Source: CAZHCG01 sp046484285 (lineage in GTDB: Bacteria > Myxococcota_A > Polyangia > JAAYKL01). Taken from it: DNA of 26,251 nucleotides. Made by a program: the position numbers and the translations under genes. The notes beneath the pieces are model-generated. The model ran no database searches and was not told the origin of the DNA. It saw nothing but the letters and a program-made list of their open reading frames with translations. The stretch lies in the NCBI GenBank assembly GCA_046484285.1, contig JAWOBP010000221.1, positions 1-26,251 on the forward strand. Reading direction: 5' to 3'. Shown in pieces: positions 15,573 through 22,639 of this stretch; the stretch's first letter is position 1; each line of letters begins with the position of its first letter.

Positions 15573-17836
15573 TTCGCGCTCTCGCCTTTCCGCCTGCGGA
15601 TCATCAGGCACGCCAGCGCCAGCGAGGCCAGCTTGCTGCGGGCGCTGTCACCTCGCGAGGTGAGCACCAGCGGCACCTCGCCGCCGATGATCGCGCCGGC
15701 GATTGTCGCTCCGGAGATGATCGTGAACGACTTGTAGACCGCATTGCCCGCGTCGATATCCGGAACCAGCAGCAGATCCGCGTCGCCGCGAATCCGCCCG
15801 CCGTACTTCTTCTCGCGCGCCGAGGCCGGAGACAGCGCGATGTCGACCGAGAGCGGCCCCTCGACGATCAGGTCCTCGCGGCCCTCCAGGCGCCGCGCGA
15901 TCTCGCGCCCCTCGGTGGAAGAGGTCACCGCGTCGGACGGTTTCTCCACCGCCGAGATCACCGCGACCTTGGGACGCCGGTAGCCCAGCAGCTTCATCGC
16001 CTCCAGCGCGTTGTCCAGGATCGCGAGGCGCGCCTCGACGTCCGGGTAGGTGTTCATCGCGGCATCGGTGACCCCCAGCAGACCACCACGGTCCGCGAGC
16101 TCGAACAGGCCGAGGTGGCTGAGGCGCAGGCCGGAACCGGTCTTGCCCGCCTCCTTGAGATACCCGAGGTAGCCCTTGAGCACCGCCGAGGTCATGCAGC
16201 TGCCCTTCATCAGAGTGTCGACCACGCCCTCGGTCAGCATCTCGGAAGCCAGCGCGACCGGGTCGTCGGTGTCGACCGGGATCACGGTCTCCCCGTCCAG
16301 TGGCACGTCGTGCTCCCAGGCCAGCTGGGAAACCGCGGCGTAGGGCCCCAGCAGGCAGAAGCGGGCCATCGGCTCCGAGCCGGCCCGCAGCGAGTTCTTG
16401 ACCGCCAGCAGCGCCTCGGCGTTGTCCGCCCCGACCAGCGCAATCGTAGGCGGGTCGGCTCCGCAGGCCCGTTCGATGATCTCCTCGAGGTCGGCGGGAG
16501 GCCCGCCGAGCCGCCTGCGGGGAGCGGGAAACACCTCGGTGTCGAAGAGGAGGTTTTCCGTCTCGCGGCGCTCGGCCGTCAGCTCTCGCGCCCGATCGTA
16601 GGAGAGCTGGCCTCCCGGCCGTGCCTGGGCGCGCAGCAGACCGGCGGCCAGCGCCTGCTGCTCCACTCCGCCGGGAACCCGAACCAGCGGCACGCCGAGA
16701 TGCAACCGCTCGCCGATCCCTGCGCAGAGATCCTCGTCGCGGGCCAGGCCTCCGCTGAGCGCTATCGCTTCCGGACAGCGCATCGATGCGCACAGAGAGG
16801 CCAGCTCGCGTGCGATCCGATCGGCGTAGAACTCCAGCACCAACTCGACCTTGCGGCTCACCGCGGAATCATCGCTCCGGCCAGCTCTCTCGCGGAGAAG
16901 AGAGAAGTCGTCGGTTCCGGCCAGCGCCAGCAGGCCGCCGTCGGTCGTCAGCTCGCGGCGCAGCTGTCCGAGAGAGTAGCTGCGCTCGCCCAGCATCTCC
17001 AGCACGCGGTAGAGCGGAAGCGCTCCGCAGCGGTTGGCCGACGGCATTCCTCCGAAGGCCGGGGAGACGCGCGTCATGCGCCCCAACTCGTGGAGCACGG
17101 CCGACATCCCGCCGCCCAGCTGGCAGGTCACGATCTGCATCTTTTCGCGATCGACGCCTCTGACTCGCGCGATCAGCTCGGCCACCGCGCGGTGGTCCAG
17201 GTAGTGGGCCACCGCGACCTCGTCGCGCACGCGGCGGGAAGCGGTCAGCCGATCGATCGCGGTGCGCTCGTCGACCGAGGCCGGATCGACCACCGCTACC
17301 AGCACGTCCTCTCCCGCCTTCTCGCCCAGCGACGCCGCCACCTCGGCGGCGAGATTGGCCGGATGGGGAAAATCGGACTCCGCCAGATCGCGGAGCATCT
17401 CCGGAGTGACGCGGTAGGTCCCGGCGGGCACCGGCGCCATCGCCCCTCCCATCGCCGCGATCCCGGATATCTCTCCCAGGCTCAGCTCGTTCTCCTCCAG
17501 CCAGTCGAGCACGCGGTCGACCCTCCACCGCGCGCCGTCCGGCTCTCCCGGATCGCGGCGAACCGCCTCGCGAGCGAGCAGCACGAGCCCGGAGTAGACC
17601 GCGATCTCGGTCGTGGTGGAGCCCGGGTTGATCACCAGCGTGCTCCAGCGGGCCTTGCCCGCGATCTCGGCGACGTCCTCGCCGGCCAGCGCGCGCAGCA
17701 CCGGGTCCTCCCTTCCCGGAAGCGCGCCCGCCAGCAAGGCAGCGATCTCGCTGGTCAGCTCGTCGCCGGCTCGCGCGGCCTCTCTTCGAATGTCATCGCG
17801 CTGCCGAGTCGACTTCGACGGATCGGTGACGCTCAT
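15569..17836 (-). CDS. Butyrate kinase-phosphate butyryltransferase fusion
   Basis: The 755-residue protein fuses two enzymes that are normally encoded by adjacent genes. Residues about 63-420 are an acetate/butyrate kinase-type ASKHA domain: TLVINPGSTTTEIAVY (phosphate loop), CQLGGGMSAV, MPSANRCGALPLY, GTDDFSLL and ALSGGLA. Residues about 455-755 are a phosphotransacetylase/Ptb domain: VDTLMKGSCMTSAVLKGYL, LGVTDAAMNTYPD and the C-terminal PDIDAGNAVYKSFTIISGATIAGAIIGG. Together they would convert acyl-CoA through acyl-phosphate to acid, making ATP, without releasing the labile intermediate. The first 60 residues are an unassigned helical extension. The kinase half is divergent: the usual Lys after the phosphate loop is Glu77, and the GEGPFSPER segment is changed, so kinase activity is not certain. 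ATG 17836 is preceded by GCGGGA. Confidence 0.9.
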   Translation of the reverse strand: MSVTDPSKSTRQRDDIRREAARAGDELTSEIAALLAGALPGREDPVLRALAGEDVAEIAGKARWSTLVINPGSTTTEIAVYSGLVLLAREAVRRDPGEPDGARWRVDRVLDWLEENELSLGEISGIAAMGGAMAPVPAGTYRVTPEMLRDLAESDFPHPANLAAEVAASLGEKAGEDVLVAVVDPASVDERTAIDRLTASRRVRDEVAVAHYLDHRAVAELIARVRGVDREKMQIVTCQLGGGMSAVLHELGRMTRVSPAFGGMPSANRCGALPLYRVLEMLGERSYSLGQLRRELTTDGGLLALAGTDDFSLLRERAGRSDDSAVSRKVELVLEFYADRIARELASLCASMRCPEAIALSGGLARDEDLCAGIGERLHLGVPLVRVPGGVEQQALAAGLLRAQARPGGQLSYDRARELTAERRETENLLFDTEVFPAPRRRLGGPPADLEEIIERACGADPPTIALVGADNAEALLAVKNSLRAGSEPMARFCLLGPYAAVSQLAWEHDVPLDGETVIPVDTDDPVALASEMLTEGVVDTLMKGSCMTSAVLKGYLGYLKEAGKTGSGLRLSHLGLFELADRGGLLGVTDAAMNTYPDVEARLAILDNALEAMKLLGYRRPKVAVISAVEKPSDAVTSSTEGREIARRLEGREDLIVEGPLSVDIALSPASAREKKYGGRIRGDADLLLVPDIDAGNAVYKSFTIISGATIAGAIIGGEVPLVLTSRGDSARSKLASLALACLMIRRRKGESAK

Positions 17837-17945
17837 TTCCCGCTGACCTCTCGTCTGGTGGAAGATGGGAAGCTGGACCGCAACGTGACACACACCGCTT
17901 ATGACACCTGGCGGAATCCATGACAAGAGAGATCCGCGCCGTCTC

Positions 17946-18509
17946 TCAGCGCCAGCCCGCGTGCCTGCAAAAGTAGGAGAAGTTCCGTGAATCCACCGGA
18001 GTCCTGGACTCGCAGCGCAGATCCACCGCGCCCCTGATCTCCAACCCGGCGAAAATGAAGGCAGGAACCGTAGTGATGAAGTGCCGATGGCGTACCGGAA
18101 TGCCGGTCGACCAGAACTCGAAGGAGCGCTCGTCGAGGATACGACCATCGAGGGAGCCGAAATCGTAGTACACCCGCCACAGCGTGGGCATCGTCTTCTC
18201 GATGAACTCCCGCGAGTCATGCGCGTCGATCGTCGTAGAATAGGGCCCGCTGGTGAAGGTCCAGTGGGCGGACAGCTCGCCCAGCTTCCGATACGCCCGC
18301 TCTTCGGTCGAGTCGAAGAACTCCTCGAGGAGCAATTCCTGCATGCCCAAAAAACTCCCTATCGGAATCCGGGTGGTCATCACCACCTCTTCGGCAAAGA
18401 AAGAAAATCGCTCCGCCAAAGCGGCCTCGAATTCGCGCCACCGCTGCTCGCCCCAGCGCGCGACCATCTCGTGCTTTCGCGCGATGTACGTCGTTCCCTT
18501 GACGAACAT
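17946..18509 (-). CDS. TIGR02265/DUF2378-like protein
   Basis: The protein is about 187 residues with no signal peptide, so it is probably cytoplasmic. The pattern matches the myxobacterial TIGR02265 (DUF2378) family: an N-terminal FVKGTTYIARK, a central LGELSAHWTF, then TMPTLWRVYYDFG and a C-terminal basic, aromatic segment ending RNFSYFCRHAGWR. The function of the family is not established; a ligand-binding role is sometimes suggested. ATG 18509 follows AGGGGTG closely. An in-frame ATG at 18533 would add eight residues. It lies 109 bp upstream of the kinase-transferase fusion on the same strand and could share its transcript. Confidence 0.7.
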   Translation of the reverse strand: MFVKGTTYIARKHEMVARWGEQRWREFEAALAERFSFFAEEVVMTTRIPIGSFLGMQELLLEEFFDSTEERAYRKLGELSAHWTFTSGPYSTTIDAHDSREFIEKTMPTLWRVYYDFGSLDGRILDERSFEFWSTGIPVRHRHFITTVPAFIFAGLEIRGAVDLRCESRTPVDSRNFSYFCRHAGWR

Positions 18510-18547
18510 GCCCACCCCTAGAGAGCCATACATGTGAGATCAGTTGC

Positions 18548-18576
18548 TTTCTACTTCATTACCGCCGGCACGGCAA
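18548..18576 (-). promoter_or_regulatory. Candidate promoter for the TIGR02265-like gene
   Basis: On the minus strand TTGCCG (18576-18571), a 17-bp spacer and TAGAAA (18553-18548) match the sigma70 pattern at four of six positions each. The start would be near 18541, about 30 nt before ATG 18509. Confidence 0.3.
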
Positions 18577-18805
18577 GGGTGATTTCCAGTCGAGAGAAAC
18601 TTTTTGACTATTTATTCAGCTACCAACAGCCACCAAGACTATCTGTCGTACCTGCGCCTCCGGCGCCGCCCAGGCGCCAGCAGGTATCGAAAGCGGCCGG
18701 ACGAGTAGCCCGATCCGGCCCGTTCCGGTCGCACTCTCCCTTGCACGAAACCCTCGCAGTGGGTTACTCGAAATGGGTCAACCACTTTGCAAGGGGGCTG
18801 ATCCG

Positions 18806-19723
18806 ATGAAAGCCAAGATCGCAATCGCGCTGGTCGCAATCCTGCTCGCCGGCGGGGGAGCCGGATTCTACTTCTACTACCAGAGCCACCTGCGCTTCAC
18901 CGACGCCTTCACCGACTGCCCGGTGGCGCAGCTTCGCGAGGCGGCGCCCTCCCCGGACGAAACGCTGGAGATGGTCGACGAGGACTTTCTCGGCTCGCTG
19001 TCCGTCGCAGAGCGCTGCGGGCTCGACTGCCGGCACGGCAACCAGATGGCATGCGTGGTCTACGGCGCGGCGCTGCACGGCGGGGTCTTCGTGATGCGCA
19101 GCGAGGACGAGGCTCGCGAGGCGTTCGACAAGGCCTGCACGCACGGAGTGGCGCTCGGCTGCGATCTGGAGGAGCGAGCCGGGGAGCTGGTCGAGGAACG
19201 CGAGCGCCGCGCCGAGGCCGAAAAGGCGCGCGAGGCCAGCCGTGACGTGCTGCGCGCCATCGACCGCAAGCGCTCCGAACTGGGCCGGCTGATCAAGGAG
19301 GCGCTCGAGCACTTCGACGGCTCCGAAGGCCCGATGCGCAGCGCCAGAATGCTGAAGTGGTACGAGGGCACGATCGACTACCTGCTCTACGGAAAACCGA
19401 TGCTGTCGCGCATGAACCGCAAGGGCTCGGGCGACGAGAAGGAAAAGCTGGGTCTCGAGGAGTTCGTGCTGGCCACCTACATGAGCGGCGAGGCGAAACC
19501 GGACTTCGAGCCGATCTCCGCCTTTTTCGACAAGCTGCTACGTCTGGGCACCGCGCAGATCAAGCTCGACTACCGCGTGGAGAAGAAAAAGGAATCTCAG
19601 ATCCCCGAGCGCAACGGCTACTGGCGAGCCAAGCACACCTTCCTCTACAACGCCGCCGAGACCTACATGGACGTATTGGACATGTTGGAAAAGGAAATCC
19701 GCCGCGACTTCGAGCCGTCCTGA
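18806..19723 (+). CDS. Membrane-anchored protein with Cys-containing Sel1-like repeat
   Basis: This 305-residue protein begins at ATG 18806 after AAGGGGG. Residues about 4-26 form one hydrophobic anchor with small residues and no lipobox, so the rest should lie in the periplasm. Residues about 66-118 (CGLDCRHGNQMACVVYGAALHGG and DEAREAFDKACTHGVALGC) resemble the disulfide-linked Sel1/Hcp-type helical repeat. A charged coiled-coil segment follows (about 120-165), then a helical C-terminal domain rich in Lys, Glu and aromatic residues with no recognised motif. Sel1-type repeats usually bind other proteins. It converges with ndk, the gap being 10 bp, and has no obvious operon partner. Confidence 0.8.
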   Translation: MKAKIAIALVAILLAGGGAGFYFYYQSHLRFTDAFTDCPVAQLREAAPSPDETLEMVDEDFLGSLSVAERCGLDCRHGNQMACVVYGAALHGGVFVMRSEDEAREAFDKACTHGVALGCDLEERAGELVEERERRAEAEKAREASRDVLRAIDRKRSELGRLIKEALEHFDGSEGPMRSARMLKWYEGTIDYLLYGKPMLSRMNRKGSGDEKEKLGLEEFVLATYMSGEAKPDFEPISAFFDKLLRLGTAQIKLDYRVEKKKESQIPERNGYWRAKHTFLYNAAETYMDVLDMLEKEIRRDFEPS

Positions 19724-19733
19724 GCGAGCAGGA

Positions 19734-20150
19734 TCAGAAGATTTCGAACCCGCTGAAGTAGAACGCCACCTCGCGGGCCGCCGACTCGGGCGAATCGGAT
19801 CCGTGCACCGCGTTTTCGGTCATGTTGTCGCCGAACAGCGCCCGGATGGTGTCCGGAGCGGCCTGGGACGGATCGGTGGCGCCCATTATCTTGCGACACC
19901 TGCCGACAGCGTCCTCGCCCTCCAGCACGATTGCCACCACCGGCCCGGAGGTCATGAAATCCACCAGCCTGCCAAAAAAGGGCTTTTCGGAGTGCTCGGC
20001 GTAGAACGCTTCGATGTTGCTCCGGCCCGGCTCGGTCATCCGCAGCGCCGCGAGGCGCAGGCCCTCCTGCTCGAAACGACGCACTATCTCGCCGATGCGG
20101 TTGGCCCGCACGGCGTTGGGCTTGATCACGCACAACGTCCGCTCGCTCAT
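19734..20150 (-). CDS. ndk: Nucleoside diphosphate kinase
   Basis: The 138-residue enzyme has the normal family length. It moves the gamma-phosphate of ATP to other nucleoside diphosphates through a phosphohistidine. The N-terminal ERTLCVIKPNAV carries the conserved lysine (Lys10), and NAVHGSDSPESA holds the active histidine (His116). The ATG at 20150 is supported because translation from it gives the standard N-terminus; it lies one base after the stop of the upstream exported protein, so the two genes are co-transcribed. Cytoplasmic housekeeping enzyme. Confidence 0.97.
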   Translation of the reverse strand: MSERTLCVIKPNAVRANRIGEIVRRFEQEGLRLAALRMTEPGRSNIEAFYAEHSEKPFFGRLVDFMTSGPVVAIVLEGEDAVGRCRKIMGATDPSQAAPDTIRALFGDNMTENAVHGSDSPESAAREVAFYFSGFEIF

Positions 20151-20151
20151 C

Positions 20152-20676
20152 TCAATCGTCCTTTTCGCTGGAGCCCTCCAGATCCTGCTCGTCCACCTCG
20201 AGATCCCCTTCGTTCTCGGCCTGCTCGCCGCCGGTCGCCGAGCCATGTCCGCTCTTGCTCCGGGCGTTGCTCTTCTGGGCGACCGCGACCTCGACGAGCC
20301 GCGCCGCAGGCGGCCGGCCGTACTCGTCCTTCAGCTTGCTTTGGAACTTGTCCAGGAGCATGACCTCGACATAGCTGGGCATTCCGCTGACGCGCAGCCG
20401 CACGCGCACCAGCTCGCGCCCCTCGTAGACCAGCGGCACCACCTCCATGGAAGCGCTGTAGGTGCGCCCGCGGTCCTCGTACTCGAACAGCAGATAGCCC
20501 GCCGTGTCGTCCTTCTCCAGCACCTCGAAGCCCTGGTCCACGCGAAGAAAACGAACCGCGCTGTTCCAGATCTGGCTCGCCCGGTAGGTCAGCTTGCGGT
20601 CCGTGTCCGCGCGAGCAGCCGCGCTCGCTGCCAGCGACGCGAGGACCACGAAGACAATCAGAATCGAGCGCTTCAT
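20152..20676 (-). CDS. Exported protein of unknown function upstream of ndk
   Basis: The protein has 174 residues. A Sec signal peptide (MKRSILIVFVVLASLAASAAARA, written here as about residues 1-23) is followed by a predicted cleavage before DTDRK. The mature part of about 100 residues is a compact alpha/beta sequence with alternating strands (GYLLFEYEDRGRTYSASMEVV, RVRLRVSGMPSYVEVMLLDK). The tail is low-complexity and strongly acidic (about 140-174). No family was recognised. ATG 20676 follows GGAGGTG, and a promoter-like pair lies just upstream. The pairing with ndk, one base apart, seems to be transcriptional convenience rather than shared function. Confidence 0.82.
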   Translation of the reverse strand: MKRSILIVFVVLASLAASAAARADTDRKLTYRASQIWNSAVRFLRVDQGFEVLEKDDTAGYLLFEYEDRGRTYSASMEVVPLVYEGRELVRVRLRVSGMPSYVEVMLLDKFQSKLKDEYGRPPAARLVEVAVAQKSNARSKSGHGSATGGEQAENEGDLEVDEQDLEGSSEKDD

Positions 20677-20696
20677 GCGGCACCTCCGTGTATTCA

Positions 20697-20724
20697 CATA
20701 TACTACATAGGCACACTTGATCAA
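20697..20724 (-). promoter_or_regulatory. Candidate promoter for the exported-protein/ndk unit
   Basis: On the minus strand TTGATC (20724-20719), a 16-bp spacer and TATATG (20702-20697) fit sigma70. The predicted start near 20690 leaves a leader of about 14 nt that contains GGAGGTG before ATG 20676. Confidence 0.4.
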
Positions 20725-20802
20725 AGTTTTCGGTCGTTCCGTGTCTTGCGCTAGACAAAAGGCCGAATTGATGTGATTCGAGCAGATTCGAAGGAGGTCG
20801 AG

Positions 20803-21429
20803 ATGCCGGACGAGAAACAGGTCACCCCGGACGATGCGCTGCGCCGCCTGCTGGAAGGCAACGCCCGCTACGTCTCCGGCGAGATGACGCATCCGAATCG
20901 AATCGGGCCCGAGCGACGACGCGAGCTGAGCGGCGGCCAGTCACCGTTCGCCTCGGTGCTGGGCTGCGCCGACTCCCGCGTGCCCCCGGAGCACCTGTTC
21001 GACGCCGCCTTGGGCGAGCTTTTCGTCTGCCGCAACGCGGGCAACGTGCTGACCGACGCCGCGCTCGGCTCCTTCGAGTACGCAGCGGCCCACACCACCT
21101 GCCCGCTGCTGATCGTGCTTGGACACAGCGACTGCGGCGCGCTGACGGCCGCTGTCGCCGCAGCCGAAACACCGACCGACTCCGAGAGCCCTTGCATCGA
21201 CGACTTGATGCGCCGCCTGCTGCCCGCGGTCCTGGCCACCGGCGGCTCGGGCGACGGCGACCCTGCGGCTCGCGTGAACGCCGCGGCCGCGCAAAACGTG
21301 CACCTCGTCTGCGAGCAGGCCCTCCAGCGAAGCTCCATCCTCTCGAATCTCGTCGAAAGCGCTCGTTTCCGGGTCGTCGGCGCCTGGTACGATTTGGGCA
21401 CGGGACGCGTCTCGATCATCCGCCAGTGA
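20803..21429 (+). CDS. Beta-class carbonic anhydrase
   Basis: This 208-residue zinc enzyme interconverts carbon dioxide and bicarbonate. The metal ligands are Cys55, His108 and Cys111 (CADSR and GHSDCGA), with the Asp57-Arg59 dyad that controls the active state. The RNAGN segment after the second strand is also typical. There is no signal peptide, so it is cytoplasmic. The ATG at 20803 is preferred because AAGGAGGT lies just before it; an upstream in-frame start at 20773 lacks a ribosome site. It is divergent from the exported-protein/ndk unit and convergent with the CAP lipoprotein gene. Bicarbonate supply for carboxylases is the usual role. Confidence 0.94.
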   Translation: MPDEKQVTPDDALRRLLEGNARYVSGEMTHPNRIGPERRRELSGGQSPFASVLGCADSRVPPEHLFDAALGELFVCRNAGNVLTDAALGSFEYAAAHTTCPLLIVLGHSDCGALTAAVAAAETPTDSESPCIDDLMRRLLPAVLATGGSGDGDPAARVNAAAAQNVHLVCEQALQRSSILSNLVESARFRVVGAWYDLGTGRVSIIRQ

Positions 21430-21470
21430 GCCCTCGATTCCAGCGTGCCCGAGACGCTGAAACGCACCGC

Positions 21471-22526
21471 CTACTGGCAGCTCACCATCTGCACGTCGTA
21501 GCTGATCGCCGGCGAGACGCCCGTTACCTCCACGTGATACGTGGTGCCCGGCTGGCTCGTCCAGCCGTCCGGAACGAATCGGATCGCGTGCTGTGACCCG
21601 TATCCGCTCGAAAGCGAGAACACATCGACAGACAGCTCGGTGTCGTTCGCGGTGACCATCACCTCCGCGCCTGCGAGACCGATCGAGTCGCTCTGGATCG
21701 TCCAGCCGGTGGAATCCACCGAGTCCCAGCTCACCGAGCCGATCGCCTCGAAGGGAAAGACCCCCGGAGAAGGCCAGGCCGTGTATGACGCCCCGGCGCT
21801 GCCGCTGCCTCCCAGCACCCAGTGGCACGAGAAGCTGCCGCTGCTGCCGATGCCCACCGGACCGAGGCTGTTGGAGAGAATCCAGCGCCTGTGCCCGATC
21901 GTGCTGGGGTTTCCCGGATCGACCATGTAGAGATCGATAGCGCTCACCCCGGGCGTGGAGGAGATATTGCTCTGACCGGCGGCAGCGGCGCCGTCGGCCG
22001 AGTAGCATTCCCAGCTCGACGGCGGGTTGTGGCTGAGCTGGCCGTTGGCGGTCATCATCAGCGCGCACTCCTGGGCTCCGGCGTTGCGCGCCGAGTCGTC
22101 GGTCACGGCGGGCAGATCCGCGATCCAGCGGTAGAGGTTGATCAGCTTCAGAGCGTTGGCGCGCCCGTCCGCTGAGATGTCCCCGGCGTCGCAGGTCGCC
22201 GCGTTCCCGCTCCAGGCTCCCTCGCCAATGTCGGCCCGATCCGCGTTCCAGCGCTCGCAGACAGAGGTTGCCGTATCCGAGTCGGAATCAGAATCGGCGT
22301 CCGTGTCCGCGTCAGTATCGGTGTCCGTGTCCGCGTCCGTGTCCGCGTCAGTATCGGTGTCCGTGTCGGCGTCCGTGTCCGCGTCAGTATCGGTGTCAGA
22401 ATCGGCGTCCGTGTCCGCGTCAGTGTCCGCGTCGGTATCGCCGTCGCTCCCGCCGCCCCCTTCGTCGCAGGCCGGACAGCCGGCGAGCGCCGCCAGCGCC
22501 GCACAGATGATCGAAACAACTCGCAT
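21471..22526 (-). CDS. CAP/SCP-domain lipoprotein with Asp-Thr repeat tether
   Basis: The 351-residue protein has a lipobox LAGC (Cys17), a Gly/Asp linker and an Asp-Thr/Ala/Ser tether (about 28-86). The head begins near residue 90. ALKLINLYRWIADLPAV, QECALMMTANGQLSHNPPSSWEC and STIGHRRWILSNSLGPVGIG are the helices and strand of a CAP (SCP/PR-1-like) domain, and the two histidines could bind metal or lipid as in other CAP proteins. A beta-rich C-terminal domain (about 270-351, TYHVEVTGVSPAISYDVQMV) follows. ATG 22526 has AAGGAGAAG upstream. It is divergent from the lectin-lipoprotein gene with a 113-bp shared upstream region. A surface role is inferred. Confidence 0.88.
   Translation of the reverse strand: MRVVSIICAALAALAGCPACDEGGGGSDGDTDADTDADTDADSDTDTDADTDADTDTDTDADTDADTDTDTDADTDADSDSDSDTATSVCERWNADRADIGEGAWSGNAATCDAGDISADGRANALKLINLYRWIADLPAVTDDSARNAGAQECALMMTANGQLSHNPPSSWECYSADGAAAAGQSNISSTPGVSAIDLYMVDPGNPSTIGHRRWILSNSLGPVGIGSSGSFSCHWVLGGSGSAGASYTAWPSPGVFPFEAIGSVSWDSVDSTGWTIQSDSIGLAGAEVMVTANDTELSVDVFSLSSGYGSQHAIRFVPDGWTSQPGTTYHVEVTGVSPAISYDVQMVSCQ
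22272..22445 (-). repeat. Hexanucleotide repeat coding the tether of the CAP lipoprotein
   Basis: Twenty-nine 6-nt units of the form GAC/GAT plus a Thr, Ala, Ser or Gly codon. Longer units recur, so unequal exchange or slippage is likely to change its length while preserving the frame. Confidence 0.88.
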
Positions 22527-22599
22527 TCGCTTCTCCTTTGTGAATTGCCCACTGTCACGATAACTCTACCTTCAAAATCGGCCGGCCCGAAACAACAGT

Positions 22600-22628
22600 T
22601 TGAACGAACGGCCCCAAGTGGATTAATC
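22600..22628 (+). promoter_or_regulatory. Weak candidate promoter for the large lectin lipoprotein gene
   Basis: TTGAAC (22600-22605), a 17-bp spacer and TTAATC (22623-22628) precede ATG 22640 by only 11 bp. No ribosome site is present, so if real the transcript would be nearly leaderless. Confidence 0.25.
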
Positions 22629-22639
22629 TGCTCTTCATC

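Noticed and set aside
14927..17923. A 998-codon open frame on the plus strand
   Set aside because: It is antisense to the Buk-Ptb fusion and the Acs-like gene, both of which show clear domains. The translation is low-complexity and has no family features.
21444..21462. Terminator between carbonic anhydrase and the CAP lipoprotein
   Set aside because: The stem CAGCGT/ACGCTG is only 6 bp and has no T-run.
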